Source: Planctomycetaceae bacterium
GTDB taxonomy: Bacteria > Planctomycetota > Planctomycetia > Pirellulales > Pirellulaceae
Direction: 5' to 3'
Assembly: GCA_002708345.1 (NCBI GenBank)
Contig: PANG01000080.1
Location: 5,997 to 12,533 of the forward strand
DNA: 6,537 bases
Shown: positions 1 through 5,914 of the stretch, piece by piece
Numbering within the stretch: position 1 is the first letter of the stretch
How the letters are laid out: each line of letters starts with the position of its first letter
The notes under the pieces: model-generated
Told to the model about the DNA's origin: nothing
What the model saw: only the letters and a program-made list of their open reading frames with translations
Databases searched by the model: none
Made by a program: the position numbers and the translations under genes

Positions 1-836
1 TCGGAGGTCGTGGCGAGCAGCATTTCCTGGATGATCTCGGGGAGCGTGGTGGCACTGGATTCGACTGCACCGGTGAGCGGGTAACAGCCGAGCGTGCGAA
101 ATCGCACGTTCTTTATTTCCGGTTCCTCTCCCTCTGCCAGCTGAAGTCGGTCGTCATCTACCAGGATCATCACGCCGTCTCGCTCAACCACCGGTCGGGG
201 GGCGGAGAAGTAGAGAGGGACGATCGGTATCTGTTCCAGGTGGATGTACTGCCAGACGTCCAGCTCGGTCCAGTTGGAGAGAGGGAAAACACGGATGCTC
301 TCCCCCTTGTTGACCCGCGTGTTGTAGAGGTTCCAGAGCTCGGGTCGCTGGTTCTTGGGGTCCCAGCGGTGATGTTCGTCACGGAACGAGAAGACACGTT
401 CCTTGGCACGCGATTTTTCCTCGTCCCGGCGGGCCCCACCAAAAGCCGCATCAAACTCGTACTTGTCCAGGGCCTGCTTGAGCCCCTCTGTCTTCATCAC
501 CGTGGTGTGCTTGCCACTCGACTCGAGCGGGTGGATTCCCAGCTTGCGACCCTCCTCGTTGATGTGGACGATCACCTCCAGCCCCAGTTCCGTGCGGGCA
601 TAGTTCTCACGGAACTCGATCATCTCGCGGAACTTCCAGGTGGTGTCCACGTGCATCAGGGGGAAGGGTGGCTTGGCAGGATAAAAAGCCTTCAGCGCTA
701 GCTGGACCATCACCGACGAGTCCTTGCCGACCGAGTAGAGCATGACAGGGTTGTCAAACTCGGCAGCCACTTCGCGGATGATATGGATGCTCTCGGCCTC
801 GAGCTGTTTCAGGTGTGTGAGTTCGTAAGTGGGCAT
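1..836 (-). CDS. cysD: Sulfate adenylyltransferase subunit 2 (ATP sulfurylase small subunit), 3' end cut by window edge
   Basis: CysD is the catalytic, nucleotide-hydrolase-type subunit of the CysDN ATP sulfurylase. It makes adenosine 5'-phosphosulfate (APS) from ATP and sulfate in the cytoplasm, driven by GTP hydrolysis in CysN; this is the first step of sulfate assimilation. The 278 visible codons start with [20 protein letters not shown]. They show the PP-loop SVGKDS at residues 35-40, then [23 protein letters not shown], the hallmark [36 protein letters not shown], and near the end [15 protein letters not shown]. All match my recollection of E. coli CysD (302 residues), so about 24 C-terminal residues lie beyond the left edge. 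The ATG at 836 is the first start before the conserved region and has no Shine-Dalgarno; the bases before it are C-rich. A promoter lies just upstream. The GTPase partner cysN or a cysNC fusion would be expected further left, but cannot be seen. Confidence 0.97.
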   Translation of the reverse strand, partial: MPTYELTHLKQLEAESIHIIREVAAEFDNPVMLYSVGKDSSVMVQLALKAFYPAKPPFPLMHVDTTWKFREMIEFRENYARTELGLEVIVHINEEGRKLGIHPLESSGKHTTVMKTEGLKQALDKYEFDAAFGGARRDEEKSRAKERVFSFRDEHHRWDPKNQRPELWNLYNTRVNKGESIRVFPLSNWTELDVWQYIHLEQIPIVPLYFSAPRPVVERDGVMILVDDDRLQLAEGEEPEIKNVRFRTLGCYPLTGAVESSATTLPEIIQEMLLATTS

Positions 837-884
837 GGGACAGGGGGGATACGGGGACTTGTTTCCAGTCAGGGAGGATCCTGC

Positions 885-913
885 AATATAGATTGCCACT
901 GTTTCTTGGACAA
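885..913 (-). promoter_or_regulatory. Candidate sigma70-type promoter for cysD
   Basis: Read on the minus strand, a TTGTCC -35 (913-908, 4 of 6 matches to TTGACA) is followed after exactly 17 bases by a TATATT -10 (890-885, 5 of 6 matches to TATAAT). Transcription would begin near 878, giving a leader of about 42 bases before the cysD ATG at 836. It lies entirely in the gap between the rsmG stop and cysD. This suggests cysD can be transcribed independently of rsmG. This is inference from consensus matching only. Confidence 0.55.
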
Positions 914-920
914 TGTGTCC
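908..920. promoter_or_regulatory. Inverted repeat GGACA-N3-TGTCC over the cysD -35 element
   Basis: The plus strand reads GGACAATGTGTCC, a perfect 5-base inverted repeat with a 3-base centre. It covers the whole proposed -35 hexamer of cysD. A dimeric regulator bound here would block RNA polymerase, so it is a reasonable operator candidate. No known regulator consensus is claimed, and a repeat this short can occur by chance. Confidence 0.3.
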
Positions 921-935
921 GGGGTGGAGTGGGAG

Positions 936-1652
936 CTAGGATTCCGGGTTTTCCAGCAGGGGTTCCTCGCGATCAGCTTGCCAGAGCTTGAGGATCACGC
1001 TCTCCGATTCGGTGCCGGGCATCGGATAACTTGCCGCCTTTCGCAGCTGGACCCCCTCGAGTAATCCTCGCTCTCGGGCCTCGGTTCGTTCCTCGACCCA
1101 GCGGGGGCCCTTGATCGCCAGCATGCAACGGAACTCGTGCCAGGAGGACTGGAACCAGTGGCAGATCTTCCAGAGGGGGCCAACCGCCCTGGAGACGAGC
1201 AGGTCAAAGCGAAGATCTTCCAGCAGGGATTCGGCACGGCTGTTATGGACCGGGATCGGCAGTCCCAGTTTCTCGATCATCTGGTTTAACGCCTCCGCCT
1301 TCTTCGTGACCGATTCAGCGAGCGTGATTTCCAGGTCCGGGCGGATGATCGAGAGCACGATTCCCGGTACGCCTCCCCCGCTGCCAACATCCAGGACTTC
1401 CGTCGAGGGGGGGATCAGCGAGGAAAGTTCGATGGAATCGAGCAGGTCGCGACTGACGAACTTCTCGTAATCGGTGTGCCGTGTCAGGTTCAGGTGGCGG
1501 TTGCGACTCCAGAGCAGCTGGCAGTACTGTTCCAGCTGCTGCTGCATCGACGCATTGATCCCTTGTAACTGGTATTCGTCGATCGTCTTGGCAAGTGAGC
1601 TCATCAGCGTGGCAGGGATCTGGCAGGGAGAAAGCGTGAAATTGGCGGACAT
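936..1652 (-). CDS. rsmG: 16S rRNA (guanine(527)-N7)-methyltransferase RsmG (GidB)
   Basis: RsmG is a cytoplasmic SAM-dependent enzyme that methylates N7 of G527 in the 530 loop of 16S rRNA; its loss gives low-level streptomycin resistance in several bacteria. The 238-residue protein is close to the usual 205-240. Visible landmarks are the N-terminal helical region with NRHLNLT (51-57) and the DLLDS segment (69-73). Next come SAM motif I, LDVGSGGGVPGI (87-98), an acidic residue at the end of strand 2 (E113, LAES), SRAVGPL (154-160) and the IKG segment (180-182). The ATG at 1652 gives a slightly long N-terminus; M17 (ATG at 1604) would also keep every family motif, and neither start has a Shine-Dalgarno. 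The gene precedes cysD in the same direction by 99 bases but probably does not share its main promoter. It is divergent from the Tat-exported oxidoreductase. The often-seen partner gidA/mnmG is not in view. Confidence 0.95.
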   Translation of the reverse strand: MSANFTLSPCQIPATLMSSLAKTIDEYQLQGINASMQQQLEQYCQLLWSRNRHLNLTRHTDYEKFVSRDLLDSIELSSLIPPSTEVLDVGSGGGVPGIVLSIIRPDLEITLAESVTKKAEALNQMIEKLGLPIPVHNSRAESLLEDLRFDLLVSRAVGPLWKICHWFQSSWHEFRCMLAIKGPRWVEERTEARERGLLEGVQLRKAASYPMPGTESESVILKLWQADREEPLLENPES

Positions 1653-1671
1653 GCTCTGCAGGCCACCACGC

Positions 1672-1677
1672 TACAAT
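1672..1677 (+). promoter_or_regulatory. Possible -10 element (TACAAT) for the Tat-exported oxidoreductase gene
   Basis: TACAAT matches the -10 consensus at 5 of 6 positions and lies in the roughly 90-base gap between divergent rsmG and the oxidoreductase. I see no good -35 at 16-18 bases upstream. The nearest TTG-like hexamer (TTGGCG at 1642) is too far away. No convincing rsmG promoter can be read on the other strand. Weak, motif-only evidence. Confidence 0.25.
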
Positions 1678-1743
1678 CCTAGCAGTAAACCATGTAGTTC
1701 TCCCACACCCCGTGCCATGGTCTTCTCCCAATCCATCTCCTCC

Positions 1744-3039
1744 ATGATTCCCCGCCGTCGGTTCCTCCGGAACTCGGGTGGATTTTTCGTCGCCCCGCTG
1801 CTTGGACGCCATGCTCTGGAGGCGGGCCTGGTCGAGCCGGCTCCGATGGGAAAAATGAATATCGGCGTGGTGGGTGTAGGGAATCGCGGTGCCAGTAACC
1901 TGGTGGCGGTCAAGGGGCAAACCGTGTCTGCTGTTTGTGACGTCGATGATCGTTACCTGGAGCGTGCCCGACAGAAGTTCTCTTCGGCACGCGGCTATCA
2001 CGACTGGCGTGAGATGCTCGAACAACCTGGACTGGACGCGGTCGTTATTAGCACGCCCGATCACACGCACGCCGGCTGTGCCATGGGAGCAATGCAGAAG
2101 GGGCTGCATGTCTACTGTGAAAAACCGCTGGCTCATAATATCGAGGAAACAAGGCGGATGAAGGAGATGGCCCGGGCAACGGGGGTCGTTACCCAGCTTG
2201 GAAACCAGCATCACAGCAGTCGTGGTTACCGACAGGCAGTTGGCTACCTGCAGGCAGGAATCCTGGGCCCGGTCCGTCTCGTTGTCGCCTGGACCAATCG
2301 CCCGCTCTGGCCCCAGGGAGTCTCCAGGCCCCGTGGCAGGGGGAAGGTGCCAGCTGAACTGAACTGGGACCTCTGGCTGGGCCCTGCCCCGGCCCGCCGG
2401 TACAACCTCGCTTACCATCCCCTTGGCTGGCGAGGCTGGTGGGATTTTGGCAGCGGGGCGCTGGGAGACATGGGACCACATCTTCTCGATCCGGTCGTTG
2501 CCGGACTGGGCCTGTCGGCCCCGGTCGAGGTAACATCCAGGTGTCCCCCTCCGAACCGCTGGACCTTTCCGGCAAGTAGCATCGTGCGGATGACGTTCGA
2601 CCAGGTCGACCAGCAGGAAATGCCCCTGCAGCTGCACTGGTATGATGGAGGTGAAAAACCCCCGGTGGAACTGGAGGGCCGCCTGCCAGCGAACGGCGTG
2701 ATGATCCATGGGGAACGGGCACGCATGTTCATTCCGGATTACGGGGGCATGCCCCGGCTGCTGGGAGATCCAGCTGTCTGGTCCGGGGACCTTGCGGAGG
2801 GTCCGTCACATCACCAGGAGTGGATCAATGCCTGCCACCAGGGAGGCAGGTCATCGTCTGATTTCAGCTATGCTGCCCGGCTGACCGAGATCTGCCTGCT
2901 GGGGAATCTCTCTCTCCGCTCGGGTCGGGCCTTTCGCTGGGACCGCCAGGCGGGTCGGGTAGTCAACGAGCCGGCCCTCAATTTATTGCTCAGTCGGCAA
3001 AGACGTCCCGGCTGGGAATTGCCGGCGGTCAATCGCTAG
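1744..3039 (+). CDS. Gfo/Idh/MocA-family oxidoreductase with Tat signal peptide
   Basis: Probable NAD(P)-dependent sugar, polyol or cyclitol dehydrogenase, exported folded with its cofactor through the Tat pathway. The substrate is unknown. From the ATG at 1744 (431 residues) the order is as follows. First, a twin-arginine signal, PRRRFLRNSGGFF (3-15). Second, a Rossmann fold with GVGNRG (44-49) and the strand-2 acidic pair CDVDD (65-69). Third, STPDHTH (103-109) and the family EKP motif (126-128, catalytic-type Lys127). Fourth, QLGNQHHSSRGYR (151-163), WDLWLGPAP (208-216) and WWDFGSGALGDMGPHLLD (232-249), with D242 and H246 in the usual active-site segment. The end, NEPALNLLLSRQRRPGWEL, is the C-terminal pattern of planctomycete members. 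An in-frame ATG at 1717 would add nine residues; I prefer 1744 because it places RR near the N-terminus and the extra stretch is pyrimidine-rich leader-like DNA. Neither start has a Shine-Dalgarno. The stop overlaps the convergent lipoprotein gene. Confidence 0.94.
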   Translation: MIPRRRFLRNSGGFFVAPLLGRHALEAGLVEPAPMGKMNIGVVGVGNRGASNLVAVKGQTVSAVCDVDDRYLERARQKFSSARGYHDWREMLEQPGLDAVVISTPDHTHAGCAMGAMQKGLHVYCEKPLAHNIEETRRMKEMARATGVVTQLGNQHHSSRGYRQAVGYLQAGILGPVRLVVAWTNRPLWPQGVSRPRGRGKVPAELNWDLWLGPAPARRYNLAYHPLGWRGWWDFGSGALGDMGPHLLDPVVAGLGLSAPVEVTSRCPPPNRWTFPASSIVRMTFDQVDQQEMPLQLHWYDGGEKPPVELEGRLPANGVMIHGERARMFIPDYGGMPRLLGDPAVWSGDLAEGPSHHQEWINACHQGGRSSSDFSYAARLTEICLLGNLSLRSGRAFRWDRQAGRVVNEPALNLLLSRQRRPGWELPAVNR

Positions 3040-3538
3040 CGACCTGGCGAATGTACTTTTGGACAATCGCGTCTTTCGCCCCTGGTGGGCCCGTTTGAAT
3101 TCGGAACTTGTTTCTGTCGTAAAACTGGATTTCCCACAGCTGGGTCTCCTGGTGGTTCCCTTCCGGACTGGCAATGACCAATTCCACCTCCATCGATCGC
3201 TCATCGGAACGGATTACTTTCCAGGTTCCCTCACCGTTGTTGTCCGGAACACCGGTATTCGCACTCGAGGATTCGGTCACCTGGACCGTGCCATCGGCAT
3301 GGAAGACCAGGGTTCGCTGGTACGCCGTGAGGGTCTTTGCGAGGGACTCCAGTTGCACCTTGCCATCCACGCCGGAGAGGGCCGGTTCGAGTTTCTCTTC
3401 ATTGACCGAGACCGTTCCCAGCCAGCTGCCGACAAGCCTGTTGGCAGGCTTCTGCTCCTCGGCCGGACAGCCACACAGCATCACGCTGGCGAGGATTGCC
3501 AGGGACATCTGCCACCTGCAGCTTCTTCCTTGAATCAT
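3029..3538 (-). CDS. Small secreted lipoprotein of unknown function, last gene of the NHL operon
   Basis: I do not recognise a named family. From the ATG at 3538 the 169-residue product has a short n-region, a hydrophobic stretch (MSLAILASVML, 11-21) and the lipobox LCGC (21-24), so Cys24 is probably lipidated and the mature 146 residues sit in the envelope. The mature part starts LVGSWLGTVSVNEEKLEP, with later LVFHADGTVQVTESSS, GEGTWKVI and LWEIQFYDRNKFRIQTGP. This alternation of GxW/DGT turns and beta strands resembles lipocalin-like small beta-barrel domains, which is a resemblance only. An earlier in-frame ATG at 3559 starts 2 bases after the upstream oxidoreductase stop (176 residues). 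The 3538 start is favoured by AGAAGG placed 5 bases before it. The 3' end overlaps the convergent oxidoreductase by 11 bases. It belongs to an operon whose other two products are also exported. Confidence 0.75.
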   Translation of the reverse strand: MIQGRSCRWQMSLAILASVMLCGCPAEEQKPANRLVGSWLGTVSVNEEKLEPALSGVDGKVQLESLAKTLTAYQRTLVFHADGTVQVTESSSANTGVPDNNGEGTWKVIRSDERSMEVELVIASPEGNHQETQLWEIQFYDRNKFRIQTGPPGAKDAIVQKYIRQVASD

Positions 3539-3561
3539 GCCAGCCTTCTGTCCCCTCATGC

Positions 3562-4587
3562 TTACTTGCTTTCCAGCTGCTTGAGTCGGCTGGTTGCCAG
3601 CGGTGACGCCTTCTTGATCACTTCCTCCAGGGTCACCGGAACGCCGCCACGCCGCTTGCTTTCATCTGCTGCTTCCATGAAGGCATAGATGTCAATCGTT
3701 TCGGCGGGACTGACCGGCACCACGCCGGTACGGAAAAACTTGATGATTTCCACCACCAGCGGCTGGTAGCCGTCATAACCACCGATCGGCTGGGCTCCTT
3801 TCTCCCCGAAAACAGTCCCGCCATATCCCGTGCTGTAACCCCGGGATCCCCGGAAAGTGCCGACTCGCCCGTCCTTCCAGTGGCCGACGGCAATGTCGGT
3901 GTTAGCTGCCGAGACGCGGGTTACCGACTGGCAACCGACCCCCATCACGGTGAACAGCGTCTCCACGCCGTGGATGCCATACCAGTAAAGATCGGGGTGA
4001 GTTTTTTCCAGCGAGCAGGGGCTGTAGGTGTCTGCTCCCGAGATCTTTCCCATCGACCCGTTTCGGATTGCCTGGGCTCCCTTGGAGAAGCGGAGGGACG
4101 AGGAGGAGAACACAGGTACCTCGTATTTCTTTGCCGCCTGGAAGATCGCCAGCGTGTCGGCCAGTGAACCGGCGATCGGCTTGTCGATGAAGACCGGCTT
4201 GCCTGCCTGGAAAACCTCCAACACCTGTTCCAGGTGGGGCCGCCCATCATTGGTTTCCAGCAGCACCACGTCGCACTGTTTCACCACGGCTGCCACCGAG
4301 TCCACCACCGTGACTCCCAGTTCCTTGATCTGCTCGGTGTACTTTGGAATCCGGCTGGTGCTCGATTCGATATCCGCACTGCCCTGCGGGCAGGCGACAA
4401 CGACACGGTACCCTGCAAGTTCCGGAGCAGGGTCGTCTGCATTAAGCAGGCGGGCAAAGGCGATGCTGTGTGACGTGTCGAGTCCAATCATGCCGACCCG
4501 CTGGGACTTCTCCTGGGCCGGAAGTGCGGAGAACAACAACAGGCTGGTGACGGTGAAAGTGAGCATGCAGCGTAAGGTCCGGAACAT
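3562..4587 (-). CDS. Gfo/Idh/MocA-like oxidoreductase with Sec signal peptide and atypical nucleotide-binding motif
   Basis: Oxidoreductase-like protein of 341 residues, substrate unknown. A clear Sec signal peptide (MFRTLRCMLTFTVTSLLLF, probable cleavage after SALPA at residue 24) is followed by a Rossmann-like start, RVGMIGLDTSHSIAF (30-44). GLDTSH stands where GxGxxG is expected. It keeps DVVLLETNDGRPH (106-118), DKP (135-137, equivalent to EKP with the active-site-type lysine), SSSSLRFSKGAQA (161-173) and WYGIHGVETL (202-211), whose H206 fits the catalytic histidine segment. The start is placed at 4587: AGAAAGG stands 8 bases before it and the signal then has normal length. The ATG at 4650 overlaps the NHL stop as ATGA and would add 21 residues, but that stretch is only about half GC and pushes the hydrophobic core inward. 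It is the middle gene of the operon, with 59 bases after the NHL stop and its own stop just upstream of the lipoprotein start. Confidence 0.92.
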   Translation of the reverse strand: MFRTLRCMLTFTVTSLLLFSALPAQEKSQRVGMIGLDTSHSIAFARLLNADDPAPELAGYRVVVACPQGSADIESSTSRIPKYTEQIKELGVTVVDSVAAVVKQCDVVLLETNDGRPHLEQVLEVFQAGKPVFIDKPIAGSLADTLAIFQAAKKYEVPVFSSSSLRFSKGAQAIRNGSMGKISGADTYSPCSLEKTHPDLYWYGIHGVETLFTVMGVGCQSVTRVSAANTDIAVGHWKDGRVGTFRGSRGYSTGYGGTVFGEKGAQPIGGYDGYQPLVVEIIKFFRTGVVPVSPAETIDIYAFMEAADESKRRGGVPVTLEEVIKKASPLATSRLKQLESK

Positions 4588-4646
4588 GGCAGGTGCCTTT
4601 CTGATTCGTGGTGAAACGGTAATTCTGGGAGCAGTTTTTGAGAGTC

Positions 4647-5738
4647 TCATGGTTTTACTCGTCTGACGCGGTGGTTCACAGTATCTCCAATGTAAATGGT
4701 GCCATCGGGTCCAACACAGATGCCGTGCGGACGATCCAGCTGGGCCCGGGTAGCAGGCCCCTTGTCTCCTTCACCTCCACGTCGGTCCGGTCCACTTCCA
4801 GCCACCGTGTCGATCCGGTCCCGGGCCGGATCAATCCGCCGGATGACCTGGTTTTCCGTATCAACCACGTAAACAAGCCCCTTCGGACCAATGGCGATTC
4901 CTTTGGGCCCGTTAAAACGGGCGGTGCGGGCCGAGCCACCATCCCCGGCGAATCCCTTCATTCCATCGCCGGCAACATGGTGCAGGGTCCCGGTCGCGAG
5001 TGGCAGTTTCCAGACACTGTGCCCTTCTCGAAGGGCAATCCAGAGTGTTCCCTGGTGGAAACAGAGTGCCCGCGGGCCGAGGATCGGATTGCCGCGTGCC
5101 TGCTGTCCGTCGCTGGGGAGTGACCGCTTGTCATTTCCGGCGATCGAGTGGATCTGGCCACTCTCAAGATCGACCTTGCGGATACGGTGGTTTCCAATAT
5201 CTGCAATGTAGAGTCCCCCTTGTCCATCCAGGGCAATGCTATGTGGTACGCGTAGCTGTGCCCTTGTTGCTGGCCCTCCATCCCCGCTGTAACCGGCGAT
5301 GCCGGTTCCGGCAACCGTGGAGATCTTTCCGCTTTTGGCATCCACGCGCCGGACAAGGTGATTTTTCATTTCTACCCAGAACATGTTGCCTTCACGATCG
5401 AAGCGAATTTCGTATGGCTCGTTAAGACTCGCTTCGGCGGCCGGGCCACCATCCCCGCTGTAACCGGCCTTCCCGGTTCCTGCCACGGTCGTCAGTTGCC
5501 CGCTCTCCAGGTCCAGTCGCAAGACGCGGTGGTTCTGCACCTCGGTGACATAGAGTTTGCCACCAGGCCCGAGTTCGACGCCGAATGGCTGTCCAACGTT
5601 GATCGTGTCGGCCGGGCCCTTGTTGCCATTGTTGTCCGGCTTGCCTGTTCCGATCACGGTATCGATGGTCCCGGCCTGGAGCAGGGCGTGGCTGGCCAGC
5701 AGCAGGCAGGTGAGAATTGTAAGCAACCGTCGTTTCAT
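4647..5738 (-). CDS. Secreted NHL-repeat six-bladed beta-propeller protein
   Basis: Extracytoplasmic propeller of 363 residues, probably a binding or scaffold protein; some NHL proteins have enzymatic activity, but nothing here shows it. A Sec signal (MKRRLLTILTCLLLASHALLQA, 1-22) is followed by six tandem repeats filling the rest of the protein. They lie at about 24-81, 82-138, 139-195, 196-251, 252-308 and 309-363, each 55-58 residues. The repeat pattern is TVAGTG.AGYSGDGGPA...A.L..P..I..D..G.lYi.D..NHr.RrvD..SG.. . Blade 4 is degenerate (SIAGNDKRSLPSDG, no NH.R), while blades 2 and 3 are very alike. Six repeats make a closed propeller, so the gene looks complete. No Shine-Dalgarno precedes the ATG at 5738. 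It is first in a minus-strand operon with the Sec-exported oxidoreductase and the lipoprotein, and is divergent from the RraA-like gene. Confidence 0.93.
   Translation of the reverse strand: MKRRLLTILTCLLLASHALLQAGTIDTVIGTGKPDNNGNKGPADTINVGQPFGVELGPGGKLYVTEVQNHRVLRLDLESGQLTTVAGTGKAGYSGDGGPAAEASLNEPYEIRFDREGNMFWVEMKNHLVRRVDAKSGKISTVAGTGIAGYSGDGGPATRAQLRVPHSIALDGQGGLYIADIGNHRIRKVDLESGQIHSIAGNDKRSLPSDGQQARGNPILGPRALCFHQGTLWIALREGHSVWKLPLATGTLHHVAGDGMKGFAGDGGSARTARFNGPKGIAIGPKGLVYVVDTENQVIRRIDPARDRIDTVAGSGPDRRGGEGDKGPATRAQLDRPHGICVGPDGTIYIGDTVNHRVRRVKP
5278..5297. repeat. 20-base direct repeat, copy 1 (within NHL gene, blade 3)
   Basis: CCATCCCCGCTGTAACCGGC occurs here and again identically at 5449-5468. 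On the coding strand it encodes AGYSGDG at the start of a propeller blade. Identity at every third codon position over 20 bases points to blade duplication or gene conversion rather than protein-level constraint alone. Confidence 0.6.
5449..5468. repeat. 20-base direct repeat, copy 2 (within NHL gene, blade 2)
   Basis: Identical second copy of the 20-base sequence at 5278-5297, 171 bases apart. That is exactly 57 codons, one propeller blade. The corresponding place in blade 5 (near 4938-4960) keeps only part of it. Confidence 0.6.
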
Positions 5739-5773
5739 CGGGTGACCATTTCGTTTGATATGCAGGAATTCTG

Positions 5774-5803
5774 ATTATAGCGGCCTGGCGGTTCGAGTGG
5801 GAA
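5774..5803 (-). promoter_or_regulatory. Candidate sigma70-type promoter of the NHL-oxidoreductase-lipoprotein operon
   Basis: On the minus strand a perfect TATAAT (5779-5774) is preceded, 18 bases away, by TTCCCA (5803-5798, 4 of 6 matches to TTGACA). Transcription would begin near 5767, leaving a leader of about 29 bases before the NHL ATG. This is the only consensus-quality promoter seen for the three-gene block, which supports its being read as one unit. The leader has no Shine-Dalgarno. Confidence 0.6.
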
Positions 5804-5830
5804 AGCAGCGGTGGAAGATATTCTCATGGC

Positions 5831-5859
5831 TTGAGTCGCCTGTTAACGGCTGGTACGCT
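5831..5859 (+). promoter_or_regulatory. Candidate extended -10 promoter for the RraA-like gene
   Basis: TTGAGT (5831-5836, 4 of 6 matches) is followed after 17 bases by TACGCT (5854-5859, keeping TA...T). TGG directly before the -10 gives an extended -10 context. The start point would be near 5866, about 49 bases before the ATG at 5915. The promoter is back-to-back with that of the NHL operon in the same 176-base gap, so one regulator could control both directions. Moderate to weak evidence. Confidence 0.4.
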
Positions 5860-5914
5860 GTCGGACTTGATTGCTGTCAACTTCCAAAGACCCTCCAATG
5901 ACAGGCATACCGTA

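Noticed and set aside
240..701. 153-codon plus-strand open frame near the left edge
   Set aside because: It is the antisense shadow of cysD, which matches CysD along its whole visible length.
837..935. Possible rho-independent terminator after rsmG
   Set aside because: The only hairpin (908-920) has a 5-base stem with a 3-base loop and no following T tract on the minus strand, and it coincides with the cysD -35 element.
1670..1683. GCTA-N6-TAGC inverted repeat in the rsmG/oxidoreductase gap
   Set aside because: Arms of only four bases around a possible -10 element are too short to claim as an operator.
1474..1743. Long N-terminal extension of the Tat oxidoreductase frame
   Set aside because: The frame is open upstream only because it overlaps rsmG antisense. 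The twin-arginine motif fixes the true N-terminus near 1744 (or 1717 at the earliest).
1315..2709. 464-codon open frame on the minus strand opposite the Tat oxidoreductase and part of rsmG
   Set aside because: It is antisense to two confidently identified genes. Its translation is rich in Pro, His, Arg and Gly with no recognisable domain, and its length is explained by GC-rich codon use in the real genes.
4588..4650. ATGA overlap start at 4650 for the Sec oxidoreductase gene
   Set aside because: It is attractive as translational coupling, but it adds 21 residues before a complete, normally placed signal peptide. The added DNA is less GC-rich than the genes, and a purine-rich site precedes the 4587 start.
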